Shown here: positions 1 to 4,680 of the stretch, piece by piece
Position numbering within the stretch: the stretch's first letter is position 1
How the letters are laid out: the number at the start of each line of letters is the position of its first letter
Notes under the pieces: model-generated
What the model was told of the DNA's origin: nothing
What the model saw: only the letters and a program-made list of their open reading frames with translations
The model's database searches: none
Made by a program: the position numbers and the translations under genes
Assembly (NCBI GenBank): GCA_900769985.1
Contig: CAAGIS010000217.1
Coordinates: 1 to 10,573, forward strand
DNA length: 10,573 nucleotides
Direction of reading: 5' to 3'
Source: Spirochaetia bacterium
GTDB lineage: Bacteria > Spirochaetota > Spirochaetia > Treponematales > Treponemataceae

Positions 1-315
1 CCTGACGAAACCGAATTTTCAAAAACGCTCAGCGAAAAAGTCCTTAAAGCCAAAATCCCGGAAGATTCACGGAGGACATATATGACTTTGGAACAGGAAA
101 TAAGACTCGCTGCAAAACATGCCGCCCAAGCGGCCGCTAAAGAAGCGGCTGAGAAAGCTTCTAAAGAAGGTTATGAAAAGGGCTATAAAGAAGCTGAAAA
201 AGAAAAGGAACTGGCTGTAAAAAATAATGCAAGAAAACTTAAAGAATCCGGAGTTTCGGTGGAGATTATTTCTAAATGTACAGGGCTTTCGTTAGAGGAG
301 GTTCAAAACCTGTAA
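1..315 (+). CDS. C-terminus of an Rpn-family (PD-(D/E)XK transposase-like) nuclease, 5' truncated by the window
   Basis: The reading frame is open from base 1 through the stop at 313-315, so the ATG at 82 is almost certainly internal; the codons before it (PDETEFSKTLSEKVLKAKIP...) are coding in the same frame. The visible 104 residues end in an Ala/Lys/Glu-rich helix (AAKHAAQAAAKEAAEKASKE) and a short helix-turn-helix-like end (LKESGVSVEIISKCTGLSLE). This is the usual tail of Rpn / PDDEXK_2 proteins (recombination-promoting nuclease / putative transposase), which are multi-copy in treponemes. The catalytic PD-(D/E)XK core is upstream of the window and cannot be inspected. The family call rests on recognition of the tail only. 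A GGAGG-like sequence before ATG 82 could allow internal initiation of a small C-terminal protein, as reported for E. coli rpn genes; here this is speculation. Confidence 0.75.
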   Translation, partial: PDETEFSKTLSEKVLKAKIPEDSRRTYMTLEQEIRLAAKHAAQAAAKEAAEKASKEGYEKGYKEAEKEKELAVKNNARKLKESGVSVEIISKCTGLSLEEVQNL

Positions 316-325
316 AATTATTATA

Positions 326-361
326 AGTTATCTCTAAAAGATTCAGTTTTTAGAGGTAACT
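326..361 (+). terminator. hairpin after the Rpn-like gene
   Basis: AGTTATCTCTAAAA (326-339) pairs with TTTTAGAGGTAACT (348-361) over 14 positions with one G-U pair and an 8-nt loop. It lies 10 bases after the stop codon. The following run is only TTGAAAATT, so it is an imperfect intrinsic terminator or a 3' end-protecting hairpin. Confidence 0.5.
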
Positions 362-397
362 TTGAAAATTCCAAAGAGAAATAAATAGAGTAACAGT

Positions 398-1357
398 ATG
401 GGATTTTTTAAGAAAAAGTGCATTTTGACTTCGGCTGTTTTTTTTGCGGTAAGTTCCGTTTTGTGTGCTAAAAATTTTTCATTCAATTTAATTCCTTATT
501 TTGCAGTTGAAACGAGCGTTATTGAAGAAGCGTATTACTACGAAGATTATTCAAAATACGCTGACGAAATGTGCAGTCTTCTTGAATGGGAACAGAAACC
601 GTCTTATATATTCGGGCTTGAAGGCATTTTTAATCTGAATAAATTTGTTTTTTCTTTGGATTTTTCTGCAAAACTTCCAGTTCGCTCTGGTTCAATGATG
701 GATTCAGATTATTGGACGGACGGAATGAAATTCAATTATTCAATAAATGAAAATTATCTTGACAAAGGTTTTGCTGCAAAAACAGGATTAGCATATAATT
801 TTGATTTTTCAGTTTTTTCTTTCAAACCTTTAATTCAGTTTTCATATTCGTTTATTTCGTTTAATGCAAAAAACGGTTACGGCTGGTACGGTGGTTCTGC
901 ACATTCTTCAGACGGAAATGTCCATTCTTGGGATAGTCCGTATGCTCATTATTATCCCGATGGAAAATATCATCTTGCCGGCGTTGATTATGAAAATCAG
1001 ACTTTCAGTATTTTAACTGGATTTGATTTTTCAAAAATTTTATTTAAAAAGTGGCGTACAGGAATCGGATTTCTTATTGCACCTTTTACCTACGCATACG
1101 CAAAAGATCATCATCTTGGAAAAAGCAGTAATTTTTATTCGGAAGATTTTGTTTATATTTGGTTTAAAAATTTTCAATTCAGTTTAAAAAATGATTTTAT
1201 CATTTCTGAACGATTCTCTGTAAATTCTGTAGTTGAAGGAAATTTTATTCTGCTTACAAAAGGTAAAAATTATTACAACGGCGAATTGAATCAGCAGAAG
1301 GGCGGTTTTTCTTACAAAGGTTTTAAAGCAACAGTAGGATTTTGCGTTTCTTTTTAA
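398..1357 (+). CDS. omptin-like outer-membrane beta-barrel protease
   Basis: 319 residues. Residues 1-23 are a signal peptide (MGFFKKK, then a hydrophobic core ending SSVLCA), followed by alternating aromatic and polar strands and a C-terminal Phe (VGFCVSF), typical of an outer-membrane barrel. Omptins (OmpT, Pla) use Asp83/Asp85 with Asp210/His212. Here GSMMDSDYW gives D102 and D104, and YAKDHHLGK gives D237 and H239, with similar spacing between the pairs (135 versus 127 residues). Both dyads and the strand order fit the family, so it is probably an active surface protease or a close homologue. The ATG at 398 has only a weak GAG upstream, but it is the start that gives a proper signal peptide. 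The gene stands alone between two hairpins. Alternative: a barrel of unrelated function that matches by chance, which the four conserved residues make less likely. Confidence 0.75.
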   Translation: MGFFKKKCILTSAVFFAVSSVLCAKNFSFNLIPYFAVETSVIEEAYYYEDYSKYADEMCSLLEWEQKPSYIFGLEGIFNLNKFVFSLDFSAKLPVRSGSMMDSDYWTDGMKFNYSINENYLDKGFAAKTGLAYNFDFSVFSFKPLIQFSYSFISFNAKNGYGWYGGSAHSSDGNVHSWDSPYAHYYPDGKYHLAGVDYENQTFSILTGFDFSKILFKKWRTGIGFLIAPFTYAYAKDHHLGKSSNFYSEDFVYIWFKNFQFSLKNDFIISERFSVNSVVEGNFILLTKGKNYYNGELNQQKGGFSYKGFKATVGFCVSF

Positions 1358-1393
1358 AAAGAAAACCTTGCTTTCGGTTTGAAAACAAGGTTT
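1352..1393 (-). terminator. intrinsic terminator of the small lipoprotein gene
   Basis: Read on the minus strand, AAACCTTGTTTTC and GAAAGCAAGGTTT (bases 1393-1363) form a 13-bp stem (one G-U) around the loop AAACC. It is followed by TCTTTTTAAA, which runs into the end of the omptin-like gene. The U-run exists only for minus-strand transcription; the same hairpin may also protect the 3' end of the plus-strand message. Confidence 0.65.
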
Positions 1394-1426
1394 ACGGTTG
1401 AAAATTAAATTTTCAAGTTTTGAATT

Positions 1427-1576
1427 TTATTTTTCAAATCCTGGATTTTCAGAATGAATAACTTCGCCCTCTATTGCTGCTGACTGTGCCGGTACAGTTT
1501 CTCTTGTTGTTTTGCAAGAAGCAAAAACGACTCCTAGAATCATACATGATGTAAGAATCAAAAGTAATTTTTTCAT
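1427..1576 (-). CDS. small secreted lipoprotein, 49 residues
   Basis: Starts at 1576 with ATG, 6 nt after a clean AGGAG (1587-1583), and ends with TAA at 1427-1429. The product begins MKKLLLILTSCMILGVVFASC. It has a basic start, a hydrophobic segment and FASC as lipobox, so Cys21 would be lipidated (spirochaete lipoboxes tolerate Phe at -3). The mature part is only 29 residues (CKTTRETVPAQSAAIEGEVI...), with no recognisable domain. It has its own terminator. The small size, strong ribosome site and secretion signal argue for a real gene. Function is unknown; entericidin-like and other small peptide lipoproteins have this form but no specific similarity is visible. Confidence 0.75.
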   Translation of the reverse strand: MKKLLLILTSCMILGVVFASCKTTRETVPAQSAAIEGEVIHSENPGFEK

Positions 1577-1590
1577 TGGAAACTCCTGTT

Positions 1591-1605
1591 TGACTTTGTA
1601 AGTCA
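1591..1605 (-). promoter_or_regulatory. perfect inverted repeat in the lipoprotein leader
   Basis: TGACTT-TGT-AAGTCA, a 6-bp perfect inverted repeat ending 3 bases upstream of the AGGAG of the lipoprotein gene. In RNA it would be a small hairpin abutting the ribosome site; in DNA it could be an operator. No clear -35/-10 pair could be assigned. Confidence 0.35.
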
Positions 1606-1647
1606 TTTAAATTTTTGCACAACCTTTTAATTGCGTGCATCTTTTAC

Positions 1648-1817
1648 AAGATAAGTTAATTTTATAATAACATTTTAAAAATAGCAACAAAAAAGAATTC
1701 GGTGCGAGGTGGGCATATTGATTAGAACTGGTAAAAATTTTTCAGTTTTTTTTAATCAGATTGAAATTAGACAATGTATTGATTAAGACTTTCGATTTTT
1801 GTTCCGACGATTATCTT
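1648..1817 (-). other. possible decayed or divergent fifth unit of the small-RNA array
   Basis: On the minus strand AAGATAA (1817-1811) is complementary to TTATCTT (1654-1648), and the 3' copy is followed by GTAAAAGATGCACGCAAT, very like the junction between the two good downstream RNAs (CTTGTAAAAAGATGCGTACAGCAA). The conserved 5' strand ATACAGCAA is not present after AAGATAA, and the AAGATGC at 1643-1637 has no 3' partner. I take this as remnant or diverged units, not a demonstrated RNA. Nothing convincing is coded between 1637 and 1836. Confidence 0.25.
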
Positions 1818-1836
1818 TATTCAGGGCTTTATTTAC

Positions 1837-1898
1837 AAGATGCCAATTATGCTTATATAGATTATCAGTCTATTGCTTTTATTTGCTGTACGCATCTT
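1837..1898 (-). ncRNA. small structured RNA 4, Y-RNA-like, with anticodon-arm-like hairpin
   Basis: About 62 nt from closing helix to closing helix: AAGATGC (1898-1892) pairs perfectly with GCATCTT (1843-1837). Directly inside the 5' strand is GTACAGCAA, the motif shared with the three other RNAs. The interior holds ATAGA-CTGATAA-TCTAT, a 5-bp stem with a 7-nt loop identical to the usual anticodon loop of tRNA-Ile(GAU). It starts 5 nt after the 3' end of RNA 3 (CTTGTAAAAAGATGC), so the two are probably co-transcribed and cut apart. The TTG-initiated frame on the opposite strand (1761-1994) crosses it, has no ribosome site and looks non-coding. The class is inferred from structure and context only. 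Confidence 0.6.
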
Positions 1899-1903
1899 TT
1901 TAC

Positions 1904-1989
1904 AAGGTACCCATGGTTTTCTACGCCACTTTACGCGATATTTTTGTATTTGAGTTTCCTCTTTAGAAAAAAATTGCTGCATGCACCTT
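1904..1989 (-). ncRNA. small structured RNA 3, Y-RNA-like
   Basis: About 86 nt. AAGGTGC (1989-1983) pairs with GTACCTT (1910-1904) through seven pairs, one of them G-U. The 5' strand continues ATGCAGCAA, matching the conserved motif of the other three RNAs. Inside are a short GAG-GAAA-CTC tetraloop hairpin and a CGC/GCG hairpin; no tRNA-like part is visible. It lies 140 bases past the DUF2828 stop and beyond that gene's terminator, so it needs its own promoter or read-through. I could not assign a convincing promoter; an 8-bp inverted repeat lies just upstream. Confidence 0.55.
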
Positions 1990-1995
1990 TATAAA

Positions 1996-2038
1996 TCATT
2001 CAGTAAAATTGAAATGAATCGCGTTTTAATCTGAATGA
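1996..2038. repeat. inverted repeat upstream of RNA 3
   Basis: TCATTCAG (1996-2003) and CTGAATGA (2031-2038) are perfect 8-bp inverted arms separated by 27 bases, immediately upstream of the 5' end of RNA 3 on the minus strand. It could be a regulatory site for the downstream RNAs or chance in A/T-rich DNA. Confidence 0.3.
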
Positions 2039-2069
2039 AATGTCCTTTAATTATACTACTGCGTCCTTC

Positions 2070-2138
2070 GCAGCATAGCTGCTCGGCATTTCGCTAAAAA
2101 CAGTCCACTGGACTGTTTTTTCGCCTTATCAGGCGACG
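2070..2138 (-). terminator. terminator and hairpin cluster after the DUF2828 gene
   Basis: Three hairpins follow each other on the minus strand. CGCCT-GATA-AGGCG overlaps the TGA stop codon. CAGTCC-AGT-GGACTG is flanked by A-run and T-run (2095-2121), a textbook bidirectional intrinsic terminator. GCAGC-TAT-GCTGC lies at 2082-2070. GCGTC (2061-2065) and GACGC (2135-2139) could enclose all three. The module looks like a dispersed intergenic repeat. Confidence 0.8.
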
Positions 2139-3739
2139 CTCAATGTGTCAAACTCAGAATATGGTTCAAGTATCTGAAGCATGAACTCATACGGAGTTAC
2201 AACTTTGAGGTTTCCGCTCACTACATCGGCAAAAATGTTTGCTGATGCACCGCTTACAAGTTTTACGCCCTTTTCGTTCATAGTAACAGGAAGGTGTGTA
2301 TCACGGGCTTCAACATTCCAGAATACGATTTCCGGGAGTTCGTAACCGGCTGCTTCAAACTCCTTTTTGTAGAATTCGAAGGTTGATTCCTTTGAAGAGC
2401 AGCAGTACGAATGGTCAAGAGACGTTTCGCTTAAACTCTTGACTCGTTCGTTTGTAGCTGTGTCCGATATTGTCACAGCTGCATCAAATTCCATGTCAGA
2501 AATAATCAAAATGCGTTCAATCATTTCTTCTTTTGGAACATTTCCGCTTTTTGCTACATCAAGAATCAGGCGGTAAACCTTTCCGATGTCAGTGTTGGTA
2601 ACATCATCAAATTTTGAAATGAAGTTTAACTTCTTTTTCAAAGTATCTGCGTTCTCTGGAATCTGAATAAGTTTAGGTTCAGAGCTGAAAGTGATAAAGC
2701 TGTCTTTAAAAGCACCATTCAGTTGTTCTGCAAAAAGTAAAGCTAAAGAGGTAGCAATGTTGATTGCAGCAGAATCTCTGCCTCCATACATGGAACCAGA
2801 ACCGTCACGGACAACAATGGTTTTTGAATCAAAACTTCCGCGGTTTAAGGCTTTCCAGCTTGCTTCAAGAGGAAGAGCTTTTTCATCTGGAAGAGAGTTA
2901 AATCCTCTCCAGCCATTCATAAACGGTGCAACAATCTGGTACGGATAAAGAGTTCTAGTATTAAGCTTTATCTTTTCTTCTTCAGGAATTTCTTCACCAC
3001 GGGCAAGTTTTTCCGCCTGCTCGACAACCTTGTTCAAGAAACTTTTATAGCGTTCTTCATCGTTACGCATAAATGCCTTCTTGTAACGAAGCATTGCCTG
3101 ACTTGGTTGCTTTGAATAATCAAAAGTGTAATCTTTACGGCGAAGGTTATCTTCCAGAATTTTGATTTCCTTACGAAGTGCAGAACACAGTTTACGATAT
3201 TTGGCAGCATTCATTCCAAGGGAAGCCATCACGATTTTTGCTTTGGCAACGCTTTCCTTAGAAGAAGTATTAATAGAAGGAAGCCACTTACCAAGCAGAC
3301 TGACTTCGCCACCATTCTTCATTGCTTTCTTGTCTTTTTCAAGCTGAATTTTTATCAGTGCGATTGCATCATCTTTTATAGGTGTATCAAGCAGAACAAG
3401 AAGATCGTCCCAGCGGCCGTATTCAGGAACAGCGTAGACAATCTGTTTTGCCATTTCTGGATAGAACTTAGCAAGCTCCTTCAAAAGTACGCGGAAGCTG
3501 TTTCTCTCTCCGAGTCCGCCACGAATATTCCGCATGTAAAAAAGAATCTTGATTGCAATTACAGGATTTTCTGCGTAGGCGTTTGCAAAAAGTTTGTCCA
3601 AATCTTCGAGATTTTTTCTCATACCGCCGCACAAAGAAAAGAAATCCAGACAAGCAGAACCTGTAGACTTATAAGCCAAATCACCATTTTCGGTGTGAGT
3701 AATGTTCAACTGACATTTAATTGCCTGTAATGCGTTCAT
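2129..3739 (-). CDS. DUF2828 / vWA-domain protein, candidate Ro60-like RNA-binding protein
   Basis: 536 residues, start ATG at 3739 six bases after GGAGG. Residues 1 to about 275 match the DUF2828 pattern: NGDLAYKSTGSACLDFF (18-34), NIRGGLGERNSFR (71-83), PEYGRWDDLLVLLDT (105-119), SLLGKWLPSINTSS (147-160) and TLYPYQIV (263-270). The rest is a von Willebrand A fold (DUF7788-type) with a MIDAS motif D312-G-S314-G-S316, TNTD (381-384) and ISDMEFD (413-419). Function of DUF2828 proteins is not established. Known: Ro60/Rsr has the same order, a helical ring that binds Y RNA followed by a MIDAS vWA domain. Seen here: tRNA-like structured RNAs on the same strand directly upstream and further RNAs downstream. 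Inferred: this protein binds those RNAs. It is not recognisably TROVE at sequence level. It is likely co-transcribed with RNAs 1 and 2 from the promoter at 4113-4141. Confidence 0.8.
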   Translation of the reverse strand: MNALQAIKCQLNITHTENGDLAYKSTGSACLDFFSLCGGMRKNLEDLDKLFANAYAENPVIAIKILFYMRNIRGGLGERNSFRVLLKELAKFYPEMAKQIVYAVPEYGRWDDLLVLLDTPIKDDAIALIKIQLEKDKKAMKNGGEVSLLGKWLPSINTSSKESVAKAKIVMASLGMNAAKYRKLCSALRKEIKILEDNLRRKDYTFDYSKQPSQAMLRYKKAFMRNDEERYKSFLNKVVEQAEKLARGEEIPEEEKIKLNTRTLYPYQIVAPFMNGWRGFNSLPDEKALPLEASWKALNRGSFDSKTIVVRDGSGSMYGGRDSAAINIATSLALLFAEQLNGAFKDSFITFSSEPKLIQIPENADTLKKKLNFISKFDDVTNTDIGKVYRLILDVAKSGNVPKEEMIERILIISDMEFDAAVTISDTATNERVKSLSETSLDHSYCCSSKESTFEFYKKEFEAAGYELPEIVFWNVEARDTHLPVTMNEKGVKLVSGASANIFADVVSGNLKVVTPYEFMLQILEPYSEFDTLSVA

Positions 3740-3759
3740 TTTAAACCTCCATTCGGTGA

Positions 3760-3858
3760 GTTTTCATCAGAAAACCCAATAGTGAGCAATAGCGAACGAA
3801 CAACGCTTCTTTTATCATTCAAAAAAAATGGCAGTCTTGAGACAGAGCTAATGAATAG
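3760..3858 (-). promoter_or_regulatory. leader of the DUF2828 gene with hairpins
   Basis: Between RNA 2 and the start codon the minus-strand leader holds GTTTTC-TGAT-GAAAAC (3775-3760), a perfect hairpin 10 bases upstream of the GGAGG. It also holds AGCG-N9-CGCT (3803-3787) and a weak GTCT-CA-AGAC stem followed by eight T residues (about 3843-3822). The last could act as a partial terminator that lets the RNAs be made in excess over the message. This is read from sequence only. Confidence 0.35.
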
Positions 3859-3872
3859 TTGTCTACAGATAC

Positions 3873-3971
3873 AAGATACAAAATCGAGGCGGGGATCGAA
3901 CCCGCGAACTTCAGTTTACAAGACTGATGCTTAACCATTTAAGCTACTCTAAAAATTGCTGTATGTATCTT
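3873..3971 (-). ncRNA. small structured RNA 2, tRNA-Thr(UGU)-like, Y-RNA-like closing helix
   Basis: About 99 nt: AAGATACA (3971-3964) pairs perfectly with TGTATCTT (3880-3873), and the 5' strand carries ATACAGCAA. The interior has tRNA parts in normal order: D-arm GCTT/AAGC (3944-3929), anticodon arm TCAGT-CTTGTAA-ACTGA (3927-3911) with TGT as anticodon, a 5-nt variable loop, and T-arm GCGGG-TTCGATC-CCCGC (3905-3889). The acceptor stem is not normal: only the inner GAG/CTC and one further pair match, the outer positions do not, and no CCA is encoded. A tRNA scanner may call tRNA-Thr, but I think it is a tRNA mimic in which the Ro-type closing helix replaces the acceptor stem. It may also be a decayed tRNA captured by the array. 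Confidence 0.7.
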
Positions 3972-3978
3972 TCTGCCA

Positions 3979-4106
3979 TAATAAGGCACCTTTAATTTCT
4001 ATCTGGTGCTCTACCAGCTGAGCTACTCCCGCATGAAGAGCAGGAGATGGGAATCGAACCCACGACACCCTGATTATATCAAGACTTTTGCTGTATGTGC
4101 CTTTAT
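3979..4106 (-). ncRNA. small structured RNA 1, circularly permuted tRNA mimic, YrlA-like
   Basis: AAGGCAC (4103-4097) pairs with GTGCCTT (3989-3983); the 5' strand continues ATACAGCAA. The interior is a complete tRNA core in permuted order: T-arm GTGGG-TTCGATT-CCCAT (4063-4047), 3' acceptor strand CTCCTGC (4046-4040), a 7-nt loop TCTTCAT, 5' acceptor strand GCGGGAG (4032-4026, seven pairs, one G-U), TA, D-arm GCTC-AGCTGGTA-GAGC (4023-4008). The anticodon-stem position is CCAGA/TCAGG with one A-A mismatch and a 5-nt variable loop GTGTC; it leads into the closing helix. Known: YrlA Y RNAs of bacteria are tRNA mimics without a free CCA end, with a kinked anticodon-stem equivalent. The promoter at 4113-4141 would start transcription at about 4106, exactly at the closing helix. 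Confidence 0.75.
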
Positions 4107-4112
4107 GAATTT

Positions 4113-4141
4113 ACAATATCATGTAAAAAGCGAACTGTCAT
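4113..4141 (-). promoter_or_regulatory. promoter of RNAs 1-2 and the DUF2828 gene
   Basis: -35 ATGACA (4141-4136), 17-bp spacer, -10 TATTGT (4118-4113). The start predicted 7 bases on is the ATAAAGG that opens RNA 1. The -35 overlaps the palindromic box at 4140-4158. Confidence 0.6.
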
Positions 4142-4158
4142 TAAAGTGCTAGTTGAAT
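4140..4158. promoter_or_regulatory. palindromic box copy A (candidate operator)
   Basis: ATTAAAG-TGCTA-GTTGAAT: one arm is identical to the other two copies (6429-6447 and 9891-9909), the other has two changes. Placement against the minus-strand -35 is the same as in the other copies. Imperfect symmetry may mean weaker binding. Confidence 0.5.
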
Positions 4159-4226
4159 TTTTACTATTATTTCCGCGAAAAAACTTGCCTCTTAAATTTT
4201 TTATTTCTTTTGGCGTTCCCCTCCTC

Positions 4227-4343
4227 AGACTGTCTAAAAATTTATTTTCCTAGTGTCATCCCGAACTTGTTTCGGGAGCTGTACGCTATATATACTGCGG
4301 ATTCTGAAACAAGTTCAGAATGACATTAGTTTTTAGACAATCT
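4227..4343. repeat. 117-bp inverted-repeat element (MITE/REP-like)
   Basis: Outer arms AGACTGTCTAAAAA (4227-4240) and its complement at 4330-4343 match at 13 of 14 positions. Inner arms, GTGTCATCCCGAACTTGTTT (from 4253) and its near-complement ending at 4327, match with a few changes. The centre is about 25 bp. The CCCGAACTTGTTTCGGG unit is itself a small hairpin of a type seen dispersed in several bacterial genomes (from memory). No coding capacity; a 68-codon frame read across it on the minus strand is an artefact of the repeat. Confidence 0.65.
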
Positions 4344-4450
4344 CTCCTGGCGTCGGGTCGGGCTTTGCGCACTTCCGCTGCCGCTCCATTCCAAAAACAA
4401 TAGACTGAAGTCCATTGTTTTTGGAACGCCTCCGGCGGTGCTACAATCCC
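4344..4450. repeat. G+C-richer intergenic block with long hairpin
   Basis: A GC-rich stretch (4350-4388) unlike the surroundings leads into a long hairpin: TTCCAAAAACAAT (4389-4401) pairs perfectly with 4414-4426, extended inward by GACT-GA-AGTC. A second small hairpin, CGCC-TCC-GGCG, follows at 4427-4437. The pattern of a long hairpin next to a CGCC hairpin resembles the cluster at 2070-2138, so both may belong to one family of dispersed intergenic modules. It could act as a bidirectional terminator. Confidence 0.45.
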
Positions 4451-4463
4451 TAACGCAAGAATT

Positions 4464-4661
4464 TTATGCAATAACCTCAAAACATTCTTCAAATTTTGCT
4501 TTCATTGCATAATCCTGCGAATTGAAAAACAGAAGACCGATTAAAACATAGCCGTTTAATTTTTCCATTACGATTTTTTCAAAGCCGTAACGATTTGTAA
4601 TTTCCTGCAAAAAATTTTCTTTCCAGCCGTCGCGGGGGAAAAGGTTATAATTACGGAAATT
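4464..4661 (-). pseudogene. unrecognised coding fragment, no start codon at a sensible place
   Basis: A 65-codon minus-strand frame with protein-like composition (NLFPRDGWKENFLQEI ... GFEKIVMEKLNGYVLIG ... KFEECFEVIA) and a TAA stop at 4464-4466. It is closed upstream by a stop at 4662-4664 and has no ATG before the middle (MEKLNGYV) and no ribosome site. It looks like the C-terminal remnant of a gene whose front has been lost at the junction with the PHP gene. I do not recognise the family. The alternative is a chance open frame. Confidence 0.4.
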
Positions 4662-4680
4662 TTAGTGTAAAATATGACTT

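Noticed and set aside
1449..1640. 63-codon minus-strand frame
   Set aside because: It is the out-of-register shadow of the 49-residue lipoprotein gene, which has the ribosome site and signal peptide.
1837..1989. Tandem units as integron attC sites
   Set aside because: No GTTRRRY / RYYYAAC core sites, no cassettes between units and no integrase in the window; the helix covariation and CAGCAA motif point to RNA.
1761..1994. 77-codon plus-strand frame starting with TTG
   Set aside because: No ribosome site, odd composition, and it runs antisense across RNAs 3 and 4, whose structure explains the sequence better.
4286..4492. 68-codon minus-strand frame
   Set aside because: It reads through an inverted-repeat element and a GC-rich block; no ribosome site and no protein-like pattern beyond the repeat translation.
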